Origin: Pelagibius sp036570545
GTDB lineage: Bacteria; Pseudomonadota; Alphaproteobacteria; Kiloniellales; Kiloniellaceae
Assembly: GCA_036570545.1 (NCBI GenBank)
Contig: DATCXZ010000054.1
Coordinates: 6,569-70,568, forward strand
DNA length: 64,000 bases
Direction of reading: 5' to 3'
Part shown: positions 16,713-25,923 of the stretch, piece after piece
Numbering within the stretch: the stretch's first letter is position 1
Layout of the letters: each line of letters begins with the position of its first letter
Notes under the pieces: generated by a model
The model's input: only the letters and a program-made list of their open reading frames with translations
Told to the model about the DNA's origin: nothing
The model's database searches: none
Translations under genes and position numbers: made by a program

Positions 16713-19310
16713 TCAGGCGGGGTTGGGTATCAACTGCTCCGATATGACCAGGTTGCGATACCACACGAAGAAAGGCGGATGCTCCTCGCGCGGGTTCTTT
16801 TCATAAAGATGCGGCATGAGCCATATCTTGCCGACCCTGTTCTCGGGGCTTACCGGCGAGGAGGCGTAGAAATCGTTGTCGATCACGAGCCTCTGCCGGC
16901 CGCCGTGCTCGCCTTCGATGGCGCCCCAGATGCTCACATGGCTGAGCCGGGGATCGCCCTTTTTCGCGTCCGCCTGCCAGGGCCCGAAGCGCAGCCGGAT
17001 CTGGATCGTGATCCACTTGTCGTCGATCAGGCGGAAGCAGTTCTCCGCCAGATTGTTCCAGTCTCTCCTGCTTCCGTTCGCGAGTATCCTCGGGCAAGCG
17101 TACAGACCATTGGGCTGGCTGTTGCTATGAAGCTGACCACCAATGCGCCCGATGCGCTTGCCGAAGCCCATCGGCCGTGGGCAGCGGTGATAGGCGTGAA
17201 GCGCATGATTCGCACTATGATTGATGGCGGTTTCCAGGCGCATGCAGGAGTCGGCGCGGACGCCGCGGCGGTCGCCGGTCGAGATCAGCGCAATCTTGGA
17301 GCCGGTGCAGCCTCCCTTGCCGTTGGTATCCTTGAAGCAGCGCCGCTCCTTGCGATAGTTCGGGCTGTTGGGATCGCAATCGGTCCAGATGAAGGTGCAG
17401 GAATAGCGCACCTGGAACTGGATGTAGACCTCCTGCGCCGCCGCGTCCGGGCCGACCTGGAAGGCATAGTCGGGGCTGAAGTTGGTTTTGAAGTTGCCGG
17501 CCGCTCCTGACCCGGTATTGGAGGGGAAAGTGAAGCGCAGGCCGCCGATCTCGGGATCCGCCTGCGCCAGCTTCGCCTGGGGATGGTTGAACTTCTGGCT
17601 GACGTTGCGCCAACTCCCGTCGCGCTGGGGCGGCCCGCTCGCGACCACCTTGGCATGGTAGAGCACCTCGCCTTCGCCCATCGGATCGCAGAGCACTGCG
17701 GTCGCGCAAACGCGCCGCCAGTCGGCGCTCTCGGCGATCTCGAGGGGAATGACCTTCTCGCCGTCGTGCGGCGCGCGCGCCTTGGGTGCGCCAGCCGGCG
17801 CCGGCGCCGGCGGCTGTTGCGGACTGTCGGCCGCCACGGTGTGCAAGACGGCCGGGGCCGGCGCGGCGGCGGAGCGGTCCAGACGGTAGAGCACGAAGCC
17901 GAGATCGACATTGGTAATGCCGAAGAAGGCATCGACCTCAGGCACATAGCGCCACTTGGAATAGACCTTTCCCGGGCGCTTCGCGTCGCGCATAGCCCGC
18001 GCCGCTTCCCCTTTCGGCTCGGCTTCCCGGATGGCGCCGGTCGCCGGATCGACGATGAGGACGCGCGCATGGCCATCCCAGAGCACCAGCAGCCCCGAGG
18101 CATGCTGGGCCAGCCCCCAGGCCTTCATTCCCGCCTTCGGCCACTCGGCGACGAGCCGCGCGTCGAAGCCCTCGGTCTGGCCCGGAAGCGGCCAGGTGTA
18201 GGCGACCAGGCGGTCCTTGGCGCCTCCCCCGATGATCGTGTAGAGGATGCCCGCTCGCTGATCGAAGACGGCAGGGCCGTCGATGAACCTGCCATAGGGA
18301 TCGCGGTCAAAGGAGCGGACCACGGAGCGGGTCTGCGGATCGATCTCGTGCCAGCCCTGCTCTCGCCCGACGTGGAGGATCACGTTGCCGCTGCGCCGGT
18401 CGACCACGGCGCGCGTGAAGCGCGCGTAGCCATCGAGCGCCGGCATGGGCTGCCAAGTTCTGCTGTGGGCGTCGTACTCCCAGGCCGAGGAGCCACCCAT
18501 GCCGGCGCTGCAGTACTCGACGGTGCCGAACAGCCAGTAGCGATCGATCTTCGGCACGTAGAGGAAGCCCTGGTAGGTGTGGGTTGCCGGCGGCCCCACG
18601 GCGGGGGCCGGACAGGCATCCTTCTCGCCGTCGCCGTCGCTGTCGTCCAGATAGGGCCCCGTCAGCGGCTGGGGATCGGTCTCGCGCGTCCAGGTCAGCG
18701 TCTCGAAATCGAAGGCGTAGACCTCGTTGCCGCCGTAGTCGGCATGGCCGCCGCCATGCACACGGAATTCGCCTCGCGCGTGGTCGAAAGCGCCTCCATT
18801 CCAGGCGCCGATCACGTTCGGCGCACGGTGGCACTTGATCTCGCGGCAAAAGTCAAACTCGCCCTCGCGCACCAGGTGCGGCCGCAGGGCGCTCCCTGGC
18901 AGGACGGCGAACTCGCCCGGCTGCGGGAGCAGCGCCGCGAGACGCTTCCACACCGCGTTCTGGGTGCGCACGGACTGCGACGGAGCGGCGGCAGGCGCCG
19001 TCGGCCGTTCGTTTGATAGAGCCTGCGAATTATGAAAACTATCGGCCCGAACCGGCTGTGCTGCAGCAGGGACGGCCCCGCCGCCGGCGTCGCCGGCCGG
19101 CGTGATCCTGGTGCCCGGGATATAGCTCGGTGCCGGCGGCAGCCCAAGGAATTCGCGCGGACCCTCCGCCTGCGCCCGCGTTGCCCCGATCAGGCTCAGC
19201 ACCGATAGCGCCGCGGCAAGCAGCGCCACAGAGAGTGCGATCGCGCGCCTCGGCTCCGCTATGGGCGGCAGCGCCGCCCCGCGCCTGTCAGTGTCGACAT
19301 TCAGGATCAT
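16713..19310 (-). CDS. Large secreted protein: beta-propeller plus jelly-roll (ConA-like) domain
   Basis: An 865-residue protein with a signal peptide (positively charged RR, then a long hydrophobic run ending near residue 48). Residues about 110-460 contain kelch-like repeats (NEVYAFDFETLTWTRE, AWEYDAHSRTWQPMP, repeated WHEIDPQTR-type strands). A proline/alanine linker (about 480-510) leads to a C-terminal domain of about 340 residues whose strands (LRFTFPSNTGSG, YIQFQVRYS, WITIQIRLRFG, VWYRNLVIS) look like a concanavalin/polysaccharide-lyase-type beta sandwich. I could not assign a family. The context suggests binding or cleavage of the EPS outside the cytoplasm. The start is the ATG at 19310; the open frame further upstream is antisense to the sulfotransferase. 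It is divergent from that gene. Confidence 0.65.
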   Translation of the reverse strand: MILNVDTDRRGAALPPIAEPRRAIALSVALLAAALSVLSLIGATRAQAEGPREFLGLPPAPSYIPGTRITPAGDAGGGAVPAAAQPVRADSFHNSQALSNERPTAPAAAPSQSVRTQNAVWKRLAALLPQPGEFAVLPGSALRPHLVREGEFDFCREIKCHRAPNVIGAWNGGAFDHARGEFRVHGGGHADYGGNEVYAFDFETLTWTRETDPQPLTGPYLDDSDGDGEKDACPAPAVGPPATHTYQGFLYVPKIDRYWLFGTVEYCSAGMGGSSAWEYDAHSRTWQPMPALDGYARFTRAVVDRRSGNVILHVGREQGWHEIDPQTRSVVRSFDRDPYGRFIDGPAVFDQRAGILYTIIGGGAKDRLVAYTWPLPGQTEGFDARLVAEWPKAGMKAWGLAQHASGLLVLWDGHARVLIVDPATGAIREAEPKGEAARAMRDAKRPGKVYSKWRYVPEVDAFFGITNVDLGFVLYRLDRSAAAPAPAVLHTVAADSPQQPPAPAPAGAPKARAPHDGEKVIPLEIAESADWRRVCATAVLCDPMGEGEVLYHAKVVASGPPQRDGSWRNVSQKFNHPQAKLAQADPEIGGLRFTFPSNTGSGAAGNFKTNFSPDYAFQVGPDAAAQEVYIQFQVRYSCTFIWTDCDPNSPNYRKERRCFKDTNGKGGCTGSKIALISTGDRRGVRADSCMRLETAINHSANHALHAYHRCPRPMGFGKRIGRIGGQLHSNSQPNGLYACPRILANGSRRDWNNLAENCFRLIDDKWITIQIRLRFGPWQADAKKGDPRLSHVSIWGAIEGEHGGRQRLVIDNDFYASSPVSPENRVGKIWLMPHLYEKNPREEHPPFFVWYRNLVISEQLIPNPA

Positions 19311-19442
19311 ACCATGCCAAGCTGGCCGTTCCTCCAGAGGAGACCAGATACCACGGTGGCTTGCAACTGCGTCCCCTGTAACTTCGGTGAGCATGCCGCA
19401 GAGGCTTCCTTGCGCCGTAGCGGGCGGGCCTCGGGCTAGTCT

Positions 19443-20411
19443 ATGGCGGCACTGCACGCCGTGCGCAGCGCGTTGCGGGATGCCGTCCGCGCCGGCCTGG
19501 CTCCCGTCGAGCGGCTGGCGTTGCGCCTGGGCGACCCGCTCCCCTACGCCCCCATCTTCATCGTCTCGCCGCCGCGTTCCGGGTCGACGCTGCTCTACCT
19601 GCTCGCCGTCCAAAAATATCGTCTCAGCTACTTCTCCAACTTCGCGATGGCCTGCCCGGCGAGCCCGGCGCTCCTGACCCTGCTCGGCGCCCCTTTCGGC
19701 GCTTGCGCCGGGGGCGCCTCCCTCGACAACAGCTTTGGCGAGACGCCAGGCTGGAACGGGCCGAACCAGGGCTATCGCGCCTGGAACCGATGGTTTCCCA
19801 CCGACCGGGACTTCGTCCCTCCCGGCGAGCTGTCGGCGCGCGCGCGCGACGCGCTGCGGCGGACCATCGGCCTGTTGGAAAAAGCAGGCGGCGCGCCCTT
19901 CATCAACAAGTGGCAACGGAACGCCACACGCGCGCAGGCCCTGCACGACATCTTGCCTGAAGCGGTGTTTCTGCACCTGCGGCGCAACGGTCTGCTGACG
20001 ACGCAGTCCGTCCTGCTGGCACGGCGGAAGCTGCTGACCGACCCAGACGACTGGTTCTCCGCCAAGCCACGGCGCTACGTGCCGGAGCGCGGCAAGAGCC
20101 AGCTCCAGTTCGCCGCCGAGCAGGTCGCCCTGCTGGAACGGGACCTCGAGGAGGACAAGGCCGCGATCGGAAGGGAGCGCTTCTTCGAGCTCGACTACGA
20201 GGATCTGTGCCGCGATGCCGATGGCGCCCTCGAGGCTTTCGCGGACTGGTACGCCGCCCGCACCTCGACCCGGCTGCGCGAACGGAAGAAGCTGAACCTC
20301 CGCCTGGCGGAAAGCCAGGAGATCCGCATCACAGCGGGAGAGATCGCGCAGATCGAGGTGATCCGTAGCGCCCTTGCGGAGCCACGCCTTCGCTCCTCAT
20401 CGCAGGCCTAG
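19443..20411 (+). CDS. Sulfotransferase family protein, copy 1
   Basis: A 322-residue protein with the PAPS 5'-phosphosulfate loop PPRSGSTLL (43-51), the signature of cytosolic/Golgi-type sulfotransferases. It contains a plausible 3'-phosphate region around VFLHLRRNGLLTTQS and a C-terminal ELDYEDLC strand common in the family. It would move sulfate from PAPS to a hydroxyl or amine, here most likely a sugar of the EPS repeat unit. The ATG at 19443 lies 132 bp from the divergent secreted protein. Two more sulfotransferases occur at 28.5 and 30.1 kb and are clearly different in sequence. Confidence 0.75.
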   Translation: MAALHAVRSALRDAVRAGLAPVERLALRLGDPLPYAPIFIVSPPRSGSTLLYLLAVQKYRLSYFSNFAMACPASPALLTLLGAPFGACAGGASLDNSFGETPGWNGPNQGYRAWNRWFPTDRDFVPPGELSARARDALRRTIGLLEKAGGAPFINKWQRNATRAQALHDILPEAVFLHLRRNGLLTTQSVLLARRKLLTDPDDWFSAKPRRYVPERGKSQLQFAAEQVALLERDLEEDKAAIGRERFFELDYEDLCRDADGALEAFADWYAARTSTRLRERKKLNLRLAESQEIRITAGEIAQIEVIRSALAEPRLRSSSQA

Positions 20412-20540
20412 AACCGCGCGCTCGCAGGCGCGCTTCAGCCCGATGCCGACTCCGAGCCGGTCCAGGAAGCCATGGTGATAGGGGCATTCCCCAGCGGCGT
20501 GGCAAGCAGGCCTTCGTCGTTGACCACCGGGGCCTCGTCG

Positions 20541-20572
20541 GCCAGCACCCGCATGGGGCCAGCACCCGCATG
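20541..20572. repeat. Tandem duplication of 15 bp in an intergenic gap
   Basis: GCCAGCACCCGCATG occurs at 20541-20555 and again at 20558-20572, a 17 bp period. It lies in the 279 bp gap between the sulfotransferase and the third ATP-grasp gene. On the minus strand a short frame (20434-20553) reads through it, but I cannot recognise a product. Confidence 0.6.
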
Positions 20573-20690
20573 AGGATTGAATTCCAGAAGCCTTACGGCC
20601 TAACTAGTGGAATCGCGCGCCATTGCCGGCTTTGGCCAGCGGATGCCACCGCTGCGGACGATCGCATCCGGCACTTGTAGGGTTGGAGAC

Positions 20691-21785
20691 ATGTGGACTG
20701 ATCGGCTTTACAGGCGGCGCGAAGCCTTCCGGCTGCTTAGGACCGCGGGGGCGGAGGTGAAGGCTGACATCGGCAAGAGCCAGTTCCGGCAACTCCTGGA
20801 AATCGGCGTTCTCGGCCTGAAAGGCTACCGGGCAGCGGACTACTACCAGCTCGAGCTGTACAAGGATGTCGCTCGCGCCAAGAAATTCATGACCAACGGG
20901 GAGTACAACAGGATCCGCAGCAGGCTGAACGAGCCCGCCTGCGGCATCATCGAGTTCAACAAGTGGATCTTTGCAAAGTATTGCGAATCGCTTGGCATTC
21001 CCACGCCGCACTGCTATGGCGTTTTTCATAGGGAGTACGGCTTCGACGAGAGCGAGAAGCCTCTGCGCGACCTGCCGAGTCTCTCCGGCCTCCTCGACTC
21101 CGTCGGCGGCGCCATCGTGGTAAAGCCCCTGGCGGGCGATCGCGGGGACAATGTCCGGGTGTTCGACGGTATCGACCCCGCCCGCCAGGTCGTGGTCGCG
21201 CCCGACGGCACCGCCTGCAGCTATCGGCAGCTCCATGATTTTTTCCTGACCAGAAAGACACCCTGGCTGTTGCAGGAGAAGGTCAAGCAGCACGGCGTTC
21301 TCGCCGATCTGCATCAATCGTCAGTGAACACGGCCCGCGTCATCACCCTGCGGGGCGACAGCGGCGATATCGCGATCCTGTCCGCTGCGCTGCGGATCGG
21401 CGTCGGATCCGCGGAGATCGACAACACCACCCTTGGCGGCCTCGCCGCGGAGATCGACCTGGAAACCGGAGTCTGCCGAGCCGCGACGTCGCGCTTCAGC
21501 ATCCGGACGACCGTGGCGCACCCGGACAGCGGCTGTCGTATCGAAGGCCTCGCGCTTCCCTACTGGGATCTCGTGAAGGCGAGCGCTGTGAAGGCGCATC
21601 GCTTCCTGCCCTTCGCGCGCAGCCTCGGATGGGATATCGCGTTCGGCATCGAAGGACCGATCATCCTGGAGGTCAACGGCTCCTGGTACTACAACCGGGT
21701 GCAGATGACCGGCCGCAGCCTCTGGGAAACCGAGTTCGGAAGCTCCCTCGCCGGTCAGGGCGGGCAGCGCAAGCGCAGGCTCTGA
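20691..21785 (+). CDS. Sugar-transfer-associated ATP-grasp protein, copy 3
   Basis: A 364-residue member of the same family as the genes at 14.2 and 15.3 kb. It shares the early ADYYQLELYKD motif, IVVKPLAGDRGDNV at the ATP-binding lysine, NTARVITLRGDSGD, and SLGWDIAFGIEGPIILEVN before the C-terminus. The start at the ATG at 20691 is well supported by GGAG six bases upstream; the open frame begins earlier at 20607. It is followed 38 bp later by a glycosyltransferase on the same strand, a pairing that fits the sugar-transfer-associated name. The amine or carboxylate it uses is unknown. Confidence 0.78.
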   Translation: MWTDRLYRRREAFRLLRTAGAEVKADIGKSQFRQLLEIGVLGLKGYRAADYYQLELYKDVARAKKFMTNGEYNRIRSRLNEPACGIIEFNKWIFAKYCESLGIPTPHCYGVFHREYGFDESEKPLRDLPSLSGLLDSVGGAIVVKPLAGDRGDNVRVFDGIDPARQVVVAPDGTACSYRQLHDFFLTRKTPWLLQEKVKQHGVLADLHQSSVNTARVITLRGDSGDIAILSAALRIGVGSAEIDNTTLGGLAAEIDLETGVCRAATSRFSIRTTVAHPDSGCRIEGLALPYWDLVKASAVKAHRFLPFARSLGWDIAFGIEGPIILEVNGSWYYNRVQMTGRSLWETEFGSSLAGQGGQRKRRL

Positions 21786-21823
21786 GCAGAGATGGAAACG
21801 TTGTCGGCACGCCGGAGGCCTTC

Positions 21824-23152
21824 GTGAAGATCCTGTTCATTGCCTGGTACTTTCCACCTTCCAACACCATTGCGGCCGTCCGGTTGGGCAAGCTGGCGAA
21901 GTTCCTCACCCGGTTCGGCCATGACGTCCGCGTGCTGACCGCCGACGGCGTTCCCTACGCCGCGACCCTGCCGGTCGAGATCCCGCAGGAACGGGTCTAT
22001 GGGACGCACTGGACGGACATCAACGCATATCCTTCGCGCGCCAAGCGGGCCATCCGTCGCCTGCTCGGGCGCAGCGGGACCGGCGCGCGCGCCGGTTCGG
22101 CAGCAGTGAATCCGCGGGAGCGGCCGCGCGGGACCGCCTACCATGGAAGCTTCCTCTCCAAGACCTATGAGCTGCTGTTCAATTTTCCCGACAAGCGCGT
22201 CGGCTGGCTGCCCGCGGCGCGGCAGCGCGCGCTCCACCTCTTCGAGGAGTGGCGACCGGATGCGATCTTCGCCACCGCGCCGCCTTTCACTGCCCTGCTC
22301 ATCGGCTACCTTCTTGCCAAGCGCGCCCGCATTCCCCTGATCGTCGAATTTCGCGACCGCTGGTCCGACGACCCCTACTATCCGCCACCCTGGTGGCGCC
22401 GGCGGCTCGAGCATTGGACCGAGGCCAGGATCGTCCGCCATGCGGCCGGGCTGACCACGGTGTCGGAGCCCTGGGCCGAGACCTATCGCGCCCGCTATGG
22501 CAAGCCGGTCGCCGTCATCTACAACGGCTATGATCCCGCCGACCAGGCCGGCGACTGCATCGCGCAGGGCGGCTGGCCGGAGCGCGACGTGCTGCGTATC
22601 ATTCATACTGGCGGCATCTATCGCGGGCGCCGCGATCCCAGTCCGCTGTTCGACGCCATCAGCCGCTATCCCGACCTCAAGCGTCGAGTGCGCGTGGTGT
22701 TCTACGGCCTTGCCACCGACTACGTCCCGGCGATCGCCAGGGATTTCGAGGTAGAGGACAGCATCGAGGTGCACCCGCGCGTCGAGCACACGGAAGCGCT
22801 CCGCCAGCAGCGTCTGTCCGACGTCCTGCTGCTCATGCAGATGGACAGCCCGCTGGAGCAGGGCAACGTGCCGGGAAAATTCCTGGAGTACCTCGGCGCG
22901 CGGCGCCCGATCCTCGTCCTCGGCTGGGACCAGGGCGTGCCGGCGACCATCGTGAAGCAGCGCAGCGCCGGTGCCGCCACCACCGATCCCGAGGCAATCG
23001 CCCGGCAACTGCGCGCCTGGCTCGAGGTTAAGGAGCGGGAAGGCTGCCTTCCGGATTTGTCCGCCGAGGTCTGCGCAGGCTTCACACACGAGGAGCAGGC
23101 GGCCCGCCTCGCCGCCTTCCTCCGCAATGTCGTGGACGGCAAGCCAGCGTGA
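21824..23152 (+). CDS. Glycosyltransferase (GT4-like)
   Basis: A 442-residue GT-B protein. The N-terminus (KILFIAWYFPPSNTIAAVR) and the inner segment LIVEFRDRWSDDPYY are typical of WcaI/GT4-type enzymes, and the donor half has IIHTGGIYRGRRDPSPLF and GKFLEYLGARRPIL. The GTG at 21824 follows GGAGG by seven bases and is chosen as the start; the frame upstream overlaps the ATP-grasp gene. It probably forms a transcription unit with that gene and converges on the deacetylase gene with a 13 bp gap. Donor and acceptor sugars cannot be inferred. Confidence 0.8.
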   Translation: MKILFIAWYFPPSNTIAAVRLGKLAKFLTRFGHDVRVLTADGVPYAATLPVEIPQERVYGTHWTDINAYPSRAKRAIRRLLGRSGTGARAGSAAVNPRERPRGTAYHGSFLSKTYELLFNFPDKRVGWLPAARQRALHLFEEWRPDAIFATAPPFTALLIGYLLAKRARIPLIVEFRDRWSDDPYYPPPWWRRRLEHWTEARIVRHAAGLTTVSEPWAETYRARYGKPVAVIYNGYDPADQAGDCIAQGGWPERDVLRIIHTGGIYRGRRDPSPLFDAISRYPDLKRRVRVVFYGLATDYVPAIARDFEVEDSIEVHPRVEHTEALRQQRLSDVLLLMQMDSPLEQGNVPGKFLEYLGARRPILVLGWDQGVPATIVKQRSAGAATTDPEAIARQLRAWLEVKEREGCLPDLSAEVCAGFTHEEQAARLAAFLRNVVDGKPA

Positions 23153-23165
23153 TCGTGGGCCGTCG

Positions 23166-24197
23166 TCAGATGGCGTAGCCGCAGCGGCGGATGAGCTCGA
23201 AGAACCCGCTCATCTCGGCCTCGAACTCCAGCGACGAGACCTGCTCGCTGTCGAGGAAGCGGCGCAGTTCATAGGGCGAGTCGCCTGCCCGCGTGAACCC
23301 GCGCTTCGTCGTGGTCGCGCTGGCGATGCCGAGCGGCGCCAGCCAAGGGAGCTGGTGCTGCTCGTACTCCCCGCTGGGGTAGCAGAAATGGCGCAGCGGC
23401 GCGTTGCCCACCAGCGCGAGGGCGCGCCGGTTGTCCTCGATCTCCGCCTGCGCGGCCGCGTAGCTCTCGGCCGGAAAGCGATGGCGATGGCTGTGCAGCC
23501 CGATCTCGATGCCGGATGCCTGCAGCTCGCGTGCCTCCTCCAGAGTCATGAAGGCGCAGAGGCGCTCCGCTTCTATCGTCGTGGCATCGATGTCGAGGGC
23601 CGCGCAGAGACGGCGAAACAGCGCCTGGCGCGCCTCGGCGCTCTCCAAGGTTTCGGCGTGTTCATCAAGGCGATGCCACGCCGTCGCCCGCTGCGTCTCG
23701 TCAGCCAGGTCGTAGCGCCCGCTGATCCCGTCAGCGACCTCGGCAAGGTCAAGCAGCCGGCCGCCAGCCCGCCACAGCACATAGCTGGCGGCCACGTTGA
23801 ACACCTGGGTTTGCTTGTCGAGATAGTAGCTGGCGATGTAGAGGAGTGCCGGGAAGCCGTGCGCGCGCAGCACCGGCGCCATCTGCCGGTAGGTGCCGAA
23901 CCAGCCGTCGTCGATGGTCACGATGGTGGCACCTCTGGGCCACTGGCCGGTCGGCAGCGCAGCGACGGCGATGTCCAGCGCGATGACCGGATAGCCTTGC
24001 CGCGCGAGCAGGGCCATGCGCGCAGCAAAGGTTTCCTTGCCCATGAAGAGGCCCGGCCTAAAGTGATGCTCGTCGCGCAACGCCGCGCCGTGGTAGCACA
24101 GGATGCGGAGGTCGCCAGCCGTCAGCAGGCGCGCCAGCGCAAAGAGGCCAGTCAGCTTGGCGACCCGGAGGATGACGAGCAGCACAGTCCGCTTCAT
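23166..24197 (-). CDS. Polysaccharide deacetylase (NodB/CE4 family)
   Basis: A 343-residue protein with the CE4 motifs: YHG (35-37), TIDDGWFGTY with the metal and base aspartates at 96-97, HSHRH at 235-239 for the zinc-binding histidines, and FCYPSGEY. A hydrophobic N-terminal stretch (VLLVILRVAKLTGLFALARL) may anchor it in the membrane. It would remove N- or O-acetyl groups from the EPS. It does not resemble the usual XrtA-linked deacetylase with a VDVEDYF start, so it is a different branch. It is divergent from the fourth ATP-grasp gene. Confidence 0.82.
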   Translation of the reverse strand: MKRTVLLVILRVAKLTGLFALARLLTAGDLRILCYHGAALRDEHHFRPGLFMGKETFAARMALLARQGYPVIALDIAVAALPTGQWPRGATIVTIDDGWFGTYRQMAPVLRAHGFPALLYIASYYLDKQTQVFNVAASYVLWRAGGRLLDLAEVADGISGRYDLADETQRATAWHRLDEHAETLESAEARQALFRRLCAALDIDATTIEAERLCAFMTLEEARELQASGIEIGLHSHRHRFPAESYAAAQAEIEDNRRALALVGNAPLRHFCYPSGEYEQHQLPWLAPLGIASATTTKRGFTRAGDSPYELRRFLDSEQVSSLEFEAEMSGFFELIRRCGYAI

Positions 24198-24328
24198 CGC
24201 CTATCCCCGGCCGACGGGGATGGCAGGCTTTCCAGGTCGCAACCGCCCATGACCCGATCTCTCCCAGCTTCAGCCACTAAAGCGCATCATCCCTGTCGAG
24301 CGGATCTTACAGGCTAGGAGTATCGACG

Positions 24329-25606
24329 GTGCAGCGCCTGCCACCAAAGGATTTCCGGCCTCCTGAAGGTTTCCCGAAAGCGGAACTCTCGCGCAAGTCG
24401 TCCGAAGCCAAGCTGCGCTCGGTGCTCGTGCCCGAAGCCCATGCGCTCGGGATGCTGGCGGCGATCCGCTCCCTGGGCCGGGCCGGCTACCGCGTCCATG
24501 CCGCCTCGCCGCGACCCGACGCCATCGGCTTTGCCTCCCGCTATTGCACGACACGCGCCCGCTGTCCGGCCTACGACGATCCGGCCTATGCGGCGTGGGC
24601 GCGCGGCTATGTCGCCGACCACGGCATCGCCGCGGTGGTGCCGGGCGGCGCCTTCCTGCTTGCGGTCGAGCCGTGCTTCGACGAGTTCCGCCACCTCCTG
24701 CCGCTGGTGCAGGATCGCCGCATCGTCTACCGCGCCCTCAGCAAGTCGGAGGTCTTCGAAGCCTTCGCAAGCGCGCCGCAGGATCTGAGGCTGCTCGATC
24801 ATCATCCACCGGCGCGGGTGCTCGACCGCGACACGCCATCACTCTCCACAGCGGATGCGGCCTGCCTGGGAGCAACCCTCTATCTGAAGGCCGACGCCCG
24901 CCACGGGCCGCCCGGCGGCGACGATCTTCTCTGCGGTCCGCTGCGATCCGCAGAGGCCGCCCCGGCCGTGCGCGAGGCGCTCGGCCGTTACCGTAAGGTT
25001 CTGCTGCAGGGCGCGGTGACCGGGCGCCAGGCCGGCGTCTCCCTGCTGATGGGCGCGCGCGGCGAGGTTCTTGCCAGCAACTGCTTTGTCGACTGTCACC
25101 TCGAGCCGACGCGCCGCGGCACCATGAGCCTCAGGCGAACCTGGCACAATCCAGGCCTGGTGGAGGACGCCGTGCGACGCCTGCGCCACCTGGGATGGCA
25201 GGGCGCAGCCATGCTCGAATACCGCGTGCGGGACGGTGACGGCGGCTTCGACTTCATCGAGCTCAATCCGCGCAACTGGCAGTCGCTGCACCTCGATCTT
25301 CTGGCCGGCGTTGATTTCCCGCGCCTGCAGATGGCGTGGTTCGAGGGACAGCCGCGGACCTCCCCGCCGATATACCGGACCGTGACCTGCGGCGACCTCT
25401 GGCCGGGAGAACTGAGTCGCATGCTGGAAATCTGGCGCTCGCCGCGCTTTGCAATGAAGGCGCGGCTGCGGGAGACCGCCGCCTTCCTGGCGCGGCTGCT
25501 CAATCCGACCATCAAGTCGGATTATGCCTTTCCCGGCGATCGAACCCTGTACTGGCGCCGGGTGGGCCAAGTGATCCGCGGCTGGCTGCGCGCTGCAGAT
25601 CGATAG
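24329..25606 (+). CDS. ATP-grasp ligase of the carboxylate-amine ligase type
   Basis: A 425-residue protein with a pre-ATP-grasp Rossmann-like domain (VLVPEAHALGMLAAIRSLGR, then YRVHAASPRPDA) and an ATP-grasp fold ending in FDFIELNPRNWQSLHLDLL, where the Glu and Asn coordinate Mg-ATP. It resembles D-aspartate-ligase/carbamoyl-phosphate-synthetase-like ATP-grasp enzymes and is not a close relative of the three sugar-transfer-associated copies. The start is the GTG at 24329 with AGGAG about nine bases upstream. Substrate unknown; an amino acid linked to a sugar or carboxylate of the EPS is a reasonable guess. Confidence 0.7.
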   Translation: MQRLPPKDFRPPEGFPKAELSRKSSEAKLRSVLVPEAHALGMLAAIRSLGRAGYRVHAASPRPDAIGFASRYCTTRARCPAYDDPAYAAWARGYVADHGIAAVVPGGAFLLAVEPCFDEFRHLLPLVQDRRIVYRALSKSEVFEAFASAPQDLRLLDHHPPARVLDRDTPSLSTADAACLGATLYLKADARHGPPGGDDLLCGPLRSAEAAPAVREALGRYRKVLLQGAVTGRQAGVSLLMGARGEVLASNCFVDCHLEPTRRGTMSLRRTWHNPGLVEDAVRRLRHLGWQGAAMLEYRVRDGDGGFDFIELNPRNWQSLHLDLLAGVDFPRLQMAWFEGQPRTSPPIYRTVTCGDLWPGELSRMLEIWRSPRFAMKARLRETAAFLARLLNPTIKSDYAFPGDRTLYWRRVGQVIRGWLRAADR

Positions 25607-25623
25607 CGGATCGACGCTCGCGC

Positions 25624-25755
25624 TCAGGCGGTCCGGCCCAGGTCGAGCCAGAGAGCGAGCAGGAAAAGCACCAGGATCATCGGCACGACAACGCGCTTGA
25701 AGCGCCCCCATGTGCTCCTGCCCTTCGTGACCGCGCCGCAATGATAAATTATCAT
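25624..25755 (-). CDS. Possible small membrane protein, 43 residues
   Basis: A 43-residue frame starting MIIYHCGAVTKGRSTWGRF and ending in a single hydrophobic helix (PMILVLFLLALWLDLG). Positive charges precede the helix, as in inner-membrane small proteins. It fills the gap between the ATP-grasp gene and the O-ligase gene on the opposite strand. The start codon lies inside a palindrome, ATGATAA-A-TTATCAT (25741-25755), that may also be a regulatory site. The ribosome site is weak, and no family is recognised, so this may be chance. Confidence 0.35.
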   Translation of the reverse strand: MIIYHCGAVTKGRSTWGRFKRVVVPMILVLFLLALWLDLGRTA

Positions 25756-25923
25756 AGCAGCCCAGCCCGCCCGAGCAGGCGCGGGGGCCCGACTTCAGAA
25801 CCTTCGGCTGAAGCGCGTCGCTTGGTCAACCGGCAGGGGCGTTGCTACGCTTTCCATCGGGAAATCCTGCGGCCAAGGCAGACAGCGCCGCTGCCGCCGA
25901 AAACCGCTCGTGGAAGATCGCCG

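Noticed and set aside
17583..19016. 477-residue plus-strand frame within the secreted propeller gene
   Set aside because: The minus strand has a signal peptide and kelch-like repeats; this frame has neither.
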